From the NCBI RefSeq assembly GCF_014645815.1, contig NZ_BMML01000037.1:18114-82113 (forward strand): a stretch of DNA of 64,000 bases, given 5' to 3'. Positions 26,092 through 35,465 of the stretch are shown piece after piece. The stretch's first letter is position 1. Each line of letters starts with the position of its first letter. This DNA is from Streptomyces fuscichromogenes (GTDB taxonomy: Bacteria > Actinomycetota > Actinomycetes > Streptomycetales > Streptomycetaceae). Made by a program: the position numbers and the translations under genes. A model generated the notes under the pieces. The model saw only the letters and a list, made by a program, of their open reading frames with translations, did no database searches and was not told where the DNA came from.

Positions 26092-27609
26092 ATGGAGATC
26101 ATGACCGCTCGTCAGGCCCTGCGCGCCGCCCTCGCGCTCACGGGAGCCGTCGCGCTCACCGGCACCGGCTGTTCCGCCGACGTCCCGCACCGGGGCCACG
26201 GCTCCGCGGCCCCCGGCGCCTCGGCCGCCGCGTCCGGAGCCGTCCCGTCCCCCGGCGCGCCCGGCATCGGCGACCCGCTGATGCCGCTGGACGGCAACGG
26301 CGGCTACACGGTCCGCCGTTACACGCTCGACCTCGACTGGCGGGCCCCCGGGACCCCCTTCCCGGCCGGTACCACCATCAGCGCCACCGCCACCCAGGCC
26401 CTGTCCCGCTTCGACCTGGACTTCGCGGGCAACGCACTGCACCGGGTCACCGTCGACGGCGCGCCGGCCGCCGCCGTACGCGAGGGCGACGAGCTCGTCG
26501 TCACGCCCGCACGGCCGATCCCGCGCGGCGGCACGTTCACCGTCCGCGTCACCTACACCGCCGACCCCACCCAGCGACGGCAGCGCGGTGACGCGATCCG
26601 GGAGTACGGCTGGGTGCCCACCCCCGACGGCACGCTGGTCTGCGCTCAGCCCGACGGCGCCAAGATGGTCTTCCCGGTGAACGACCACCCGAGCCTCCGC
26701 GCCCCCGTCACCTTCCGCATCACGACCCCGCCGGGGCTGAGCGCGGTGGCCAACGGCCGGCTCGTCGACCGCGTCCGGCGACCCGGCGGACGGGTCCGGT
26801 GGACGTACGACTCCGAGGAACCCATCGCGGCCCAGCTGATCCAGATGGCGATCGGGAAGTTCACGTTCGCCGAGAGCGCGGGACCGCACGGCCTGCCCGT
26901 GCGCGACGTGGTTCCCGACGGCCTGGTCAACGACACCGAGGCCGACCGCTCGCTCACCCCGCGGCACCTGGCCTGGCTGGAGGAGCGGCTCGGCCCGTAC
27001 CCGTTCCGCCGCTACGGCGTACTCGTCGGCGACACCGACCTGCCGGTGGCGCTGGAGACTCAGTCGCTGTCCGTCGTACCGAAGGACGACCTGCTGGGCG
27101 ACCGGGTCGACGCCGAACGAAACCTCGTCCATGAACTGACCCACCATTGGACGGGTGACAGCGTCGCCATCAGGCGCTGGTCCGACCTGTGGCTGAGCGA
27201 GGGTCATGCCCGTTTCTACGAACGGCTGTACTCCGCCGAGCACGGCGGCGTGAGCATGGAGGACGCCATGCGGGCGGCCTACGAGCAGCACGACCAGTGG
27301 CGCCACGACGACGGAGCCCCGGCCGAGCCCACGGAACCGACGCTGTTCAAGGTGATGCGCTACGACGGCTCGGCGCTGGTGCTGTATGCCCTGCGGGAGA
27401 AGGTCGGTGACGACACGTTCAACCGGATCGAGCGCGCCTGGGTGACCCGGTACCGGGGGCGCGCGGCCGGTACCCGGGACTTCGTCGCACTCGCCTCCGA
27501 GGTCGCGGGCGAGGATCTGACGCCCTTTCTGAGGCCGTGGCTGTACGGGCCCGACACGCCGCCGATGCCGGGGCATCCGGACTGGCAGGTGGACCCGGTC
27601 GAGGACTGA
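26092..27609 (+). CDS. M1 family metallopeptidase, lipoprotein
   Basis: 505 residues with a lipobox (LTGTGCS, Cys ~24), so it is anchored outside the membrane. The zinc site is HELTH in NLVHELTHHWTGDSV, with the distal glutamate in WLSEGHARF; the upstream ALETQ block corresponds to the exopeptidase region. The N-terminal beta-domain (~60-230) is present. It should be an aminopeptidase-like enzyme at the cell surface. I start at ATG 26092; the frame stays open far upstream but that part overlaps the divergent gene on the other strand. Confidence 0.88.
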   Translation: MEIMTARQALRAALALTGAVALTGTGCSADVPHRGHGSAAPGASAAASGAVPSPGAPGIGDPLMPLDGNGGYTVRRYTLDLDWRAPGTPFPAGTTISATATQALSRFDLDFAGNALHRVTVDGAPAAAVREGDELVVTPARPIPRGGTFTVRVTYTADPTQRRQRGDAIREYGWVPTPDGTLVCAQPDGAKMVFPVNDHPSLRAPVTFRITTPPGLSAVANGRLVDRVRRPGGRVRWTYDSEEPIAAQLIQMAIGKFTFAESAGPHGLPVRDVVPDGLVNDTEADRSLTPRHLAWLEERLGPYPFRRYGVLVGDTDLPVALETQSLSVVPKDDLLGDRVDAERNLVHELTHHWTGDSVAIRRWSDLWLSEGHARFYERLYSAEHGGVSMEDAMRAAYEQHDQWRHDDGAPAEPTEPTLFKVMRYDGSALVLYALREKVGDDTFNRIERAWVTRYRGRAAGTRDFVALASEVAGEDLTPFLRPWLYGPDTPPMPGHPDWQVDPVED

Positions 27610-27823
27610 GTCCGTCCGGTGCGCGGCCGCCGCCGGATGCCCGGCCGTTGCCCGCCGACCGGGTGGCCTCTGCCGTGGCGCTGGGCCACCCGGTCGACGC
27701 TCGGCGCGCCGTGCCGCGCAGGGCACGGAAACGTACGAGGGGTGATGTGAAGGGCAACCCCCTTGCCCTGTTTGCGCCGAGCGCGCTCGGTGACCCTCAG
27801 CAAGCGGTTGGAGACCCTCTGAT

Positions 27824-29794
27824 ATGAGAAGAAATGTCGCTCCACGTGTGCCCGGCGCCCTCCGGACCTGCCGCCTGACGGCCTGCCTGATCGCGACGGC
27901 CGCGCTGCTGCCACCGCTGCTGATCCTGCCGGCGTCCGGCGCCGACGAGGCGGAGGGCCAGCGCCTTCAGAACGCCTTCACGGACGCCGCGCGCGAGTTC
28001 CACGTGCCCCGCAGCGTGCTTATGAGTGTGTCCTACATGCAGTCTCGCTGGGACACCCATCCGGGCACCCCGAGCGTCGCGGGGGGCTACGGGCCGATGC
28101 ACCTGGTGGACACCGACCGCGCCCACGCCCCGGCACCGGCACCCGGCCCGCCGGAACCGGCGGGCGGCCGGGCCGACCCGCTGGCGGGAACAGCGTTCGC
28201 CACGGGCGGTCACACCGTGCAGCCGGCGGACCTGGACCACGCCGCGCGGCTGATCCAGGTCCCCGCCGGACAGCTGCGGACGGACCCCGTGGCCAACGTA
28301 CGCGGCGGCGCGGCGCTGCTGGCCGCCACCCAACGACAGCTCGGCAAGCCGCTCAGCGCCGACCCGGAGGCCTGGTGGCAGGCGGTGGAACGTTTCCCCG
28401 GTACCCGTGACGTCACGTCGGCGGCGACGTACGCCGACGACGTCTTCACCCTGATCCGGCGCGGCGCGCACCGGACCACCGCGGAGGGGCAGGAGGTCAC
28501 CCTCCCGGCCAGCCCCGGTGTCAGGTCACACCCCGGCCCGCAGGCCCCCAAACGACCGAAGAACGTCGAGTGCCCGCCCGAACTGGCCTGCGACTGGCTC
28601 GCCGCGCCGTACGTGGAGATCGACGACGACGGCGACTACGGCAACCACGACCTCGCCGACCGGCCCCGGGACCAGCGGATCGACTACATCGTCATCCACG
28701 ACACCGAGTCGACGCTGCCCAACATGTTCAAGACCGTGCAGGATCCGACCGAGGCGTCCTGGCACTACTCGATCCGCTCCAGCGACGGCCACGTCACCCA
28801 GCACGTCAGGACGAAGGACGAGGCCTGGCACTCCGGCAGCAAGTTCGTGAACGCCCGCTCGATCGGCATCGAGCACGAGGGCTTCCTCGCCCACCCCGGG
28901 AGCTGGTACACGGAGCAGATGTACCGGTCCTCGGCCCGGCTGGTGCGCTACCTGGCCAAGAAGTACGGCGTCCCGATGGACCGGCAGCACATCTTCGGCC
29001 ATGACAACGTGCCGTCCCCGACCGGTGACAGCATCCCCGAGATGCACGAGGACCCGGGGCCGTACTGGGACTGGCGGCACTACTTCGACCTGCTCGGCGC
29101 GCCGTTGAAGGCCACGGCCGGACCGGACAGCCCGATGGTGATGATGCTGCCGGACTACGCCACCCACAGGCCGCGGTACACGGGGTGCGACGGCGCCGGC
29201 GTACCGTGCAAGCCGCACGGCTCCAGCGCGGTCCGGCTGTACACCCGGCCGGACGAGAGCGCCCCGCTGATCCAGGACCCGGGCCGCCGGCCGGACGGCG
29301 ACGAGTCCACCGAGGACGTCAGCGACCTGGGTTCGCGGGTCTCCACCGGCCAGACCTTCGCGGTGGCCGACCGCAGCGGCGAGTGGACGGCGATCTGGTT
29401 CCAGGGCAACAAGGCGTGGTTCAAGAACCCCGCGGCGCACCCGACGGCCGTCGGCGCGAGCGGCCGCATGGTGACGCCGAAGGCGGGTCTCGACGAGATC
29501 CCGGTGTTCGGTCGGGCCCTTCCGGAGGCGGAGGCCTACCCGGAGGGCGTGGAGGAGGAGGACGAGTCACCGCTGCCGTACAGCCTGCGGGCCGGCCAGC
29601 GGTACGTGACGCAGTCCGGCGTCGGCGGCTCCTACGTCGACCGGTCCACCTTCTCCGCCACACCTCAGCCCGTGGTGCTGGGCCACGAGCGGTACTACGA
29701 GATCCAGTTCGGCCACCGGCTCGCCTACGTCCGGGCGGACGACGTGGACCTGGTGGAAGCCCGAGCCACCACGGCGGGTCCGGCCGGACGGTGA
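27824..29794 (+). CDS. Secreted N-acetylmuramoyl-L-alanine amidase
   Basis: 656 residues with a signal peptide (hydrophobic ~20-38, then ASGAD). Residues ~45-210 resemble a lysozyme/transglycosylase-like helper region (FHVPRSVLMSVSYMQSRWD and VRGGAALLAA). A type 2 amidase domain follows: IDYIVIHDTE (zinc His), SWHYSIRSSDG, ARSIGIEHEGF and IFGHDNVP. The C-terminal ~220 residues contain two SH3-like segments (for example GEWTAIWFQGNKAWFKN) that may bind the wall. It should cut the bond between muramic acid and the peptide in peptidoglycan. Confidence 0.9.
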   Translation: MRRNVAPRVPGALRTCRLTACLIATAALLPPLLILPASGADEAEGQRLQNAFTDAAREFHVPRSVLMSVSYMQSRWDTHPGTPSVAGGYGPMHLVDTDRAHAPAPAPGPPEPAGGRADPLAGTAFATGGHTVQPADLDHAARLIQVPAGQLRTDPVANVRGGAALLAATQRQLGKPLSADPEAWWQAVERFPGTRDVTSAATYADDVFTLIRRGAHRTTAEGQEVTLPASPGVRSHPGPQAPKRPKNVECPPELACDWLAAPYVEIDDDGDYGNHDLADRPRDQRIDYIVIHDTESTLPNMFKTVQDPTEASWHYSIRSSDGHVTQHVRTKDEAWHSGSKFVNARSIGIEHEGFLAHPGSWYTEQMYRSSARLVRYLAKKYGVPMDRQHIFGHDNVPSPTGDSIPEMHEDPGPYWDWRHYFDLLGAPLKATAGPDSPMVMMLPDYATHRPRYTGCDGAGVPCKPHGSSAVRLYTRPDESAPLIQDPGRRPDGDESTEDVSDLGSRVSTGQTFAVADRSGEWTAIWFQGNKAWFKNPAAHPTAVGASGRMVTPKAGLDEIPVFGRALPEAEAYPEGVEEEDESPLPYSLRAGQRYVTQSGVGGSYVDRSTFSATPQPVVLGHERYYEIQFGHRLAYVRADDVDLVEARATTAGPAGR

Positions 29795-29802
29795 CTTCGC
29801 GG

Positions 29803-29823
29803 GAGGCCGGGGCCCGGGGCCTC
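29803..29823. terminator. Possible terminator between convergent genes
   Basis: GAGGCC and GGCCTC arms with a GC-rich 9-bp loop occupy the 30-bp gap between the amidase and transpeptidase-like genes. Confidence 0.45.
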
Positions 29824-29824
29824 G

Positions 29825-30613
29825 CTAGGACAGCAGGCTCGGCCTGTCCCCCATCACCACGACGGGATCGCGGGCCGGGTCGAGCGTGCGCAGCAGGTAC
29901 TCCATGGCCTCCCTGGAGAGGCCGACGCACGCCGAGGTGCCGCTGCCGTGGTCGAGGTGCAGCCAGATGCCGCCGCCCCTGCCGTCGCCCCAGGGGTGGG
30001 TGGTGTCGTGCGGGGGCGTGCCCCGCAGGCGGTTGTAGTCGATGGCGATGACGTAGTCGAAGTCGTGCCGGTACGCCGGGCTCCAGTAGTGCGGGGGTGT
30101 GTAGAGGTCCCGGCCCTGCTCGTAGGAGAGCCGGGTGCCCGGGTCGGGCAGCACCCCGCCGGCGTCGGTGACGGTGAACACGCCGACCGGGCTGCGCCCG
30201 TCACCCGCGTAGTGGTCGGTGGTCCAGCCCGCCCGCCCGTTGTGCGCGGGCCAGCTGGCCACCGGCCGCCACTCGCCGTCCTGCCGGGTGTAGAGCACCA
30301 CCGTGGAGTCGGCCGAGTCCTTGTCCTCGCCGTACACGGCGACGACCTGGCCGGAGTGGTCGGGGATCTGCGCCTGCCAGCGCTCGCCGACGCCGGGCAC
30401 CCGGCCCGGTTCCCCGGCGGGCACGGTCCGGTCCGGCAGCTCGGCCGGGCCCGCTCCGGGAGCCCGTGCGGCCTTCGGGGCTCTGGTGTGCGGCCCCGGC
30501 AGGCCGTTCTTCGCGCCACCGCTCGGTGCCGCCTCGCAGGCGCTCAGGGTCACCAGGACGGCTCCGAGGACCGCCGCCGTGGCGGTCGCCCGCCGGACGC
30601 TCTTGATCTGCAC
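29825..30613 (-). CDS. L,D-transpeptidase-like (YkuD) lipoprotein
   Basis: 262 residues with a lipobox (VTLSAC, Cys ~26), a proline/alanine linker to ~65 and a YkuD-type domain. The active-site pattern HxxxGS-C appears as HLDHGSGTSACVGLS near the C-terminus, preceded by SPVGVFTVTDAGG. Such enzymes form or modify 3-3 cross-links or attach proteins to peptidoglycan. It is convergent with the amidase gene, so wall enzymes cluster here. Confidence 0.85.
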   Translation of the reverse strand: MQIKSVRRATATAAVLGAVLVTLSACEAAPSGGAKNGLPGPHTRAPKAARAPGAGPAELPDRTVPAGEPGRVPGVGERWQAQIPDHSGQVVAVYGEDKDSADSTVVLYTRQDGEWRPVASWPAHNGRAGWTTDHYAGDGRSPVGVFTVTDAGGVLPDPGTRLSYEQGRDLYTPPHYWSPAYRHDFDYVIAIDYNRLRGTPPHDTTHPWGDGRGGGIWLHLDHGSGTSACVGLSREAMEYLLRTLDPARDPVVVMGDRPSLLS

Positions 30614-30808
30614 GCGGCCATCCTGACATCACATACCTGGCAAATTATGAGATCTCAGCCCATTCAGTGCGTGTTGGGTGACCGGTGCTGGCCGGAAGAG
30701 GGCGGATTTCGCGGCCCGCCAGGAAAAACCGTTTGATTTCGATGACGCTCCGACGCGAACCTTTCACGGCTCGTCGCCGCCTCTCCCGACCCGAACCGCT
30801 GGGACGTC

Positions 30809-32683
30809 ATGCAGATTCAAGATCTTCCGTACTCCGATCCGGGCGTGCCGGACGCGCGTTCCGGCCCCCGGTTCCTGTGGTGGCTCGGGCGGAATCAGCT
30901 GGGCGGTCAGCTCAAGGCACTGGCCTGGGGACTGCTGCACTTCGTGGCCGTCTCGGCGCTCCCGTTCTGTGTGGGTCTCGCCGTGCAGGCCGTCGTCGAC
31001 CGCTCCGGCGACCGGCTGGCGCTGGCGGGCGGTCTGCTGGTGCTGTGCGGCACCGCGGTCGCCGTCGGCGACACCTTCCTGCACCGGGCCGCCGTCACCA
31101 ACTGGATCACCGCGGCCGCCCGGGTCCAGCAACTGCTCGCCCGCAAGGCCACCCGGCTGGGCTCCGCGCTGACCCGGCGGGTGGCGGCCGGTGAGGTGGT
31201 GGCCGTCTCCACCGGCGACGTCGAGAAGATCGGCTGGTTCGTGGAGGCCGTCTCCCGCTTCACCGCCGCCGCGCTGACGGTCGGCGTGGTCGGCGTCGCC
31301 CTGGTCGTCTACCAGCCGGCCCTGGGCTGGGTCGTCGCCGCCGGTCTGCCGCTGGTCGCGCTGTCCGTGCTGCCGCTGCTGCCCCGGGCCACCCGGCGCG
31401 CCGACCTCCAGCGCGCCAAGGCCGGCCGGGCCACGGAGCTGGCCTCGGACACCGTCGCGGGACTGCGCGTGCTGCGCGGCATCGGCGGTGAGGACCTCTT
31501 CCTCGACCGCTACCGCCGCGCCTCCCAGGAGGTACGGCACGCCGCCGTGCGCAGCGCCCGGATGTGGTCGCTGATCTCCGCGATCCAGGTGCTGCTGCCC
31601 GGACTGCTGCTGATCGCGGTCGTCTGGCACGGGGTCCAGCTGGCCCGGCAGGGCCGCGTCACCGTCGGCGAACTGGTCACCGTCTACAGCGCGGTCATGA
31701 TCCTCAACTATCCGTTGCAGCACTTCACCGAGATCGCCATGGCCTACTCCTTCTCGCGCCCGTCGGCGAAACGGGCCGCGCGGGTGCTCTCCCTGGAGCG
31801 GGCCACGGACACCGGTGGCTCCCTGGCGGACACCGTGCCGGACGGCGACCTGTACGACCCGGCCACCGGTCTGCTCGCTCCCGCGGGCCGGCTGACCGCC
31901 GTGGTCTGCGGCGACCCCGACGCGGCCGGACTCCTGGCCGAACGGCTGGGCGGCCATCCCGCCGAGGCCGGCACCTCCGTACTGCTCGGCGGTGTGCCGC
32001 TCGACGAGCTGCCCCTGGAGGCCGCCCGCACCGCGGTGCTCGTCCAGGACAAGGACCCGGTGCTGCTGTCCGGTTCGCTCCGGGAGCTGCTCGACGTGCC
32101 GTCCTCCGGGGCCGTGCGGGCCGAGGACGCGCTGGCCGCCGCCCAGTGCGGGGACGTCCTGGCGGCCCTGGTCCAGGGCTCGCTGGACGTCACCGACCCG
32201 CTGGACGCCCGGATCACCGAGCGGGGCCGGTCCCTGTCCGGCGGGCAGCGCCAACGCCTCGCGCTGGCCCGGTCGCTGATCACCGACCCCGGGGTACTGG
32301 TCCTGGACGAACCCACCTCCGCCGTCGACTCGCACACCGAGGCCCGGATCGCGGAGGGGCTCCGCGCGGTGCGGTCCGGCCGTACGACCGTGGTCTTCAC
32401 CTCCTCGCCGCTGCTGCTCGACCTGGCCGACCGGGTGGTCCTCGTCCACGAGGGCGAGGTCGTGGCCGTCGGCGCACACCGCGAACTGGTGCGCAGCGAA
32501 CGGCGGTACCGGTCGGTCGTGACCCGCGAGACGGACGACGAGGCCGCGCTCGAAGAGGACGAAGCCGCACTGCACAGCAAGGCGCTGGAAGAAGACGAAG
32601 CCGCGCTGCGCAGCAAGGCCCTGGAAGAAGACGAAGTCGCCCTGCGCAGCAGGGCGCTGGAAGAGATCGAGGAGAGCGCATGA
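30809..32683 (+). CDS. ABC exporter subunit A with degenerate Walker A
   Basis: 624 residues: exporter membrane domain (~35-320), then an ATPase domain. The Walker A position reads VVCGDPDAAGLL (~365-376) without the GK(S/T) core, and the H-loop position reads VVFTSSPLLL without histidine. By contrast the signature LSGGQRQRLA (~476) and Walker B LVLDEPTS are intact. The C-terminus carries 3.75 copies of a 12-residue acidic repeat, A-L-E-E-D-E-A-A-L-R-S-K. It overlaps the next gene by four bases (ATGA), which gives a heterodimer partner. The substrate is unknown. Confidence 0.9.
   Translation: MQIQDLPYSDPGVPDARSGPRFLWWLGRNQLGGQLKALAWGLLHFVAVSALPFCVGLAVQAVVDRSGDRLALAGGLLVLCGTAVAVGDTFLHRAAVTNWITAAARVQQLLARKATRLGSALTRRVAAGEVVAVSTGDVEKIGWFVEAVSRFTAAALTVGVVGVALVVYQPALGWVVAAGLPLVALSVLPLLPRATRRADLQRAKAGRATELASDTVAGLRVLRGIGGEDLFLDRYRRASQEVRHAAVRSARMWSLISAIQVLLPGLLLIAVVWHGVQLARQGRVTVGELVTVYSAVMILNYPLQHFTEIAMAYSFSRPSAKRAARVLSLERATDTGGSLADTVPDGDLYDPATGLLAPAGRLTAVVCGDPDAAGLLAERLGGHPAEAGTSVLLGGVPLDELPLEAARTAVLVQDKDPVLLSGSLRELLDVPSSGAVRAEDALAAAQCGDVLAALVQGSLDVTDPLDARITERGRSLSGGQRQRLALARSLITDPGVLVLDEPTSAVDSHTEARIAEGLRAVRSGRTTVVFTSSPLLLDLADRVVLVHEGEVVAVGAHRELVRSERRYRSVVTRETDDEAALEEDEAALHSKALEEDEAALRSKALEEDEVALRSRALEEIEESA
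32546..32680 (+). repeat. 36-bp tandem coding repeats
   Basis: Three full 36-bp units (32546-32581, 32582-32617, 32618-32653) and a partial fourth encode acidic 12-residue repeats at the C-terminus of ABC subunit A. The units are nearly identical in nucleotides, so copy number may vary between strains. Confidence 0.9.
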
Positions 32684-34461
32684 TCGGCGTCGCGCCACCG
32701 GCGTACGACCCGGCGGCCCCGACGACGGCCACCACCCTGCCCGTCGGTGCCACCGCCACCGTGCGTGCCTATGTGGCCGAACTGTTCCAGCGGCACCGCC
32801 GGGCCTTCTGCGTCCTCATCGCCGTCAACACGGTGGCCGTGATCGCCTCCATGGCCGGCCCGTACCTGCTCGGCGGGCTCGTCGAGCGGGTCTCGGACGG
32901 CGCCCGCGAACTCCATCTGGGCCTGACCATCGGCCTGTTCGTGGTCGCGCTCGCCGTCCAGTCCGTCTTCGTGCGCGAGGTGCGGCTGCGGGGAGCCGTG
33001 CTCGGTGAGCGGATGCTGGCCGATCTGCGCGAGGACTTCCTCGTCCGGTCGGTCGGGCTGCCACCGGGCGTCCTGGAACGGGCGGGCACGGGCGACCTGC
33101 TGTCCCGGATCACCACGGACATCGACCGGCTCGCCAACGCCATGCGGGAGGCCGTGCCGCAGCTGTCGATCGGCGTGGTGTGGGTCGTGCTGCTGATCGG
33201 CGGGCTCACCGTCACCGCTCCGCCGCTGGCCGCCAGCGTGCTGCTCGCCCTCCCGGTCCTGGTGGTCGCCTGCCGCTGGTACTTCCGGCGGGCGCCCGCC
33301 GGCTACCGCTCCGAGGCCGCCGGATACGCGTCCGTGGCCGCCGCCCTCGCGGAGTCCGTGGACGCCGGCCACACCATCGAGGCACACCGGCTCGGCGAGC
33401 GCCGCATCGCCCTGTCCGACCGCCGGGTCAAGGAGTGGACCGCATGGGAGCGCTACACCCTGTGGCTGCGGTCGGTGCTGTTCCCGGCGATCAACGCCAC
33501 CCACGTGACGATCCTCGGCTCGGTGCTGATGATCGGCGGCACCTTCGTCCTGAAGGGCTGGATCGACGTCGGCCAGCTGACGACGGGCGCGCTCATCGCC
33601 CAGATGCTCGTCGACCCGGTGAACCTGATCCTGCGCTGGTACGACGAGGTCCAGGTCGCCCAGGTGTCGCTGGCCCGGCTCGTCGGCGTCCGGGACATCG
33701 AACCGGACGCCGGGGACGCCGCGCTGGCCCCCGCCGGGCGTGAGGTGCACGCGGACGAGGTCCGCTTCGGCTACCTCCAGGGCGTCGACGTGCTGCGCGA
33801 GGTCTCGCTGGAGGTCGCGCCCGGCACCCGGCTGGCCCTGGTCGGCCCCTCGGGCGCGGGCAAGTCCACCCTCGGCCGGCTGCTCGCCGGGATCTACGCA
33901 CCCCGGGACGGCCGGATCACCCTGGGCGGCGCCGAGCTGTCCCGGATGACCGCCGAGCGGGTCCGTTCCCATGTCGCCCTCGTCAACCAGGAGCACCACG
34001 TCTTCGTGGGCTCCCTGCGCGACAACCTGCTGCTCGCCCGGACCGACGCGGCGGACGCCGAGCTCTGGGCGGCCCTCGGCGCGGTCGACGCGGACGGCTG
34101 GGCCCGGGCCCTGGAGGAGGGTCTGGACACCGAGGTCGGCTCCGGGGGGCTCGCCCTGACCCCGGCGCAGGCGCAGCAGATCGCGCTGGCCCGGCTGGTG
34201 CTGGCCGACCCGCACACGCTGGTCCTGGACGAGGCGACCTCGCTCCTGGACCCGCGCGCCGCCCGGCATCTGGAGCGGTCCCTGGCCCGGGTCCTGGACG
34301 GCCGCACGGTGGTCGCCATCGCCCACCGGCTGCACACCGCCCATGACGCGGACGTCATCGCCGTGGTCGAGAACGGCCGGATCAGCGAGCTCGGCAGCCA
34401 CGACGCGCTGGTGGCGGCCGACGGCGCCTACGCGGCGCTGTGGCGGTCCTGGCACGGGTGA
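32680..34461 (+). CDS. ABC exporter subunit B with degenerate signature motif
   Basis: 593 residues, coupled to subunit A by ATGA. A membrane domain (~45-330) precedes the ATPase. Walker A GPSGAGKST (~389), Walker B LVLDEATS and H-loop IAHRL are intact, but the signature position reads LALTPAQAQQIALARL (~490) instead of LSGGQ. It thus supplies the ATP-binding half that subunit A lacks, and A supplies the signature that B lacks. The pair should form a heterodimeric exporter with one working ATP site. Confidence 0.92.
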   Translation: MIGVAPPAYDPAAPTTATTLPVGATATVRAYVAELFQRHRRAFCVLIAVNTVAVIASMAGPYLLGGLVERVSDGARELHLGLTIGLFVVALAVQSVFVREVRLRGAVLGERMLADLREDFLVRSVGLPPGVLERAGTGDLLSRITTDIDRLANAMREAVPQLSIGVVWVVLLIGGLTVTAPPLAASVLLALPVLVVACRWYFRRAPAGYRSEAAGYASVAAALAESVDAGHTIEAHRLGERRIALSDRRVKEWTAWERYTLWLRSVLFPAINATHVTILGSVLMIGGTFVLKGWIDVGQLTTGALIAQMLVDPVNLILRWYDEVQVAQVSLARLVGVRDIEPDAGDAALAPAGREVHADEVRFGYLQGVDVLREVSLEVAPGTRLALVGPSGAGKSTLGRLLAGIYAPRDGRITLGGAELSRMTAERVRSHVALVNQEHHVFVGSLRDNLLLARTDAADAELWAALGAVDADGWARALEEGLDTEVGSGGLALTPAQAQQIALARLVLADPHTLVLDEATSLLDPRAARHLERSLARVLDGRTVVAIAHRLHTAHDADVIAVVENGRISELGSHDALVAADGAYAALWRSWHG

Positions 34462-34469
34462 CAGGCCGA

Positions 34470-34518
34470 GGCACGGGGTGCGGGCGCGAGGGGTGCACCG
34501 CAGGTCGCGCCCCGTGCC
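34470..34518 (+). terminator. Hairpin after ABC operon
   Basis: GGCACGGGG and CCCCGTGCC arms, 31 bp apart, lie just downstream of subunit B. The long loop makes this a moderate candidate. Confidence 0.4.
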
Positions 34519-34665
34519 GTTGCGCGGGTGCGAGCTGGGGTGGAAGGCTGGAGAGCGGCACCGGTTCGGGGGCCGGGCGGGAACCGTCGGTTCCCGTCGC
34601 GCACCGGTGTCGAGCGTGCCGGCGGCCCGCCCCGCGGACCGCGTCCTCACCCCCTGGAGGTAGCC

Positions 34666-35136
34666 GTGACCACCGCCGACGGATGGGGGGACGACGTCTA
34701 CCAGCCCGACGGATCCGAGATCCGTGAGGACACGGGGCTGCTCGACGTGGAGGACACGCTGGAGTCCGACGGGGTCAGCGAGCCCCTGGACCGTGGCTGG
34801 TCCCCGCCCGAACGGCCGTGGGCGGTGGAGCACACCGGGGTGACGGCGGCGGAGCGGCACCGGGGCGAGACCCTGGACCAGCGGCTCGCCGAGGAACTGC
34901 CCGATCTGGCCGCCCCCGACGGCGACGGCATCGGCGACTGCCAGGGCAGCGACGGCGAACCCCTCGACAACGAGGTCGGCGACCTGCGCTCCGGCCGGCT
35001 CGTGGCCCCGAACGAGGGGGCTCACGAGGACGACGAGAACGGCCTGGTGGCGACCGACGTCGGCATCGACGGCGCCGGGGCCTCCGCCGAGGAGGCCGCG
35101 ATGCACATCGTCGACGAGGACACCGCCTACGACTGA
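34666..35136 (+). CDS. DUF5709 family protein
   Basis: 156 residues from a GTG after CTGGAGG. Very acidic; conserved-looking blocks are DDVYQPDGSEIREDTG, LDVEDTLESDGVSEPLDRGWSPPERPW, ETLDQRLAEELPD and EEAAMHIVDED. It matches the actinobacterial DUF5709 layout. The function is unknown. No membrane segment or catalytic motif is seen. Confidence 0.75.
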   Translation: MTTADGWGDDVYQPDGSEIREDTGLLDVEDTLESDGVSEPLDRGWSPPERPWAVEHTGVTAAERHRGETLDQRLAEELPDLAAPDGDGIGDCQGSDGEPLDNEVGDLRSGRLVAPNEGAHEDDENGLVATDVGIDGAGASAEEAAMHIVDEDTAYD

Positions 35137-35181
35137 GCCCGCCCGCCCCTGCCCGCCCGCCCCGTCCTTCCAGGAGCCGCC

Positions 35182-35457
35182 ATGCAGCAGGACAAGCACC
35201 CCGACTACCATGCCGTGGTCTTCCGCGACCGCGCCGCAGGCTACGCCTTCCTGACCCGGTCCACCGCGACCAGCGACCAGACCATCGAGTGGGACGACGG
35301 CCGGACCTACCCGGTGGTCGACGTGGAGATCTCGTCCGAGAGCCACCCCTTCTACACCGGGAAGGCCCGCACGGTGGACTCCGAGGGCCGGGTCGCCGCC
35401 TTCGAGCGCCGCTACGGGAGCGGCTCGGAGGCGGGCCGGCCCTCGGAGGCCGGCTGA
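35182..35457 (+). CDS. rpmE2: 50S ribosomal protein L31 type B
   Basis: 91 residues starting MQQDKHPDYHAVVF, with TRSTATSDQTIEWDDG and SSESHPFYTGKAR. It lacks the CxxC zinc motif of L31 type A, so it is the zinc-independent paralog that replaces the zinc form when zinc is scarce. In Streptomyces such copies are usually Zur-controlled, but I see no clear Zur palindrome in the 45-bp gap upstream, so it may be read from the DUF5709 promoter. Confidence 0.95.
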   Translation: MQQDKHPDYHAVVFRDRAAGYAFLTRSTATSDQTIEWDDGRTYPVVDVEISSESHPFYTGKARTVDSEGRVAAFERRYGSGSEAGRPSEAG

Positions 35458-35465
35458 CCGCCGGG

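Noticed and set aside
35137..35181. Zur box upstream of type B L31
   Set aside because: Expected from family knowledge, but no AT-rich palindrome of that kind is visible in the short gap.
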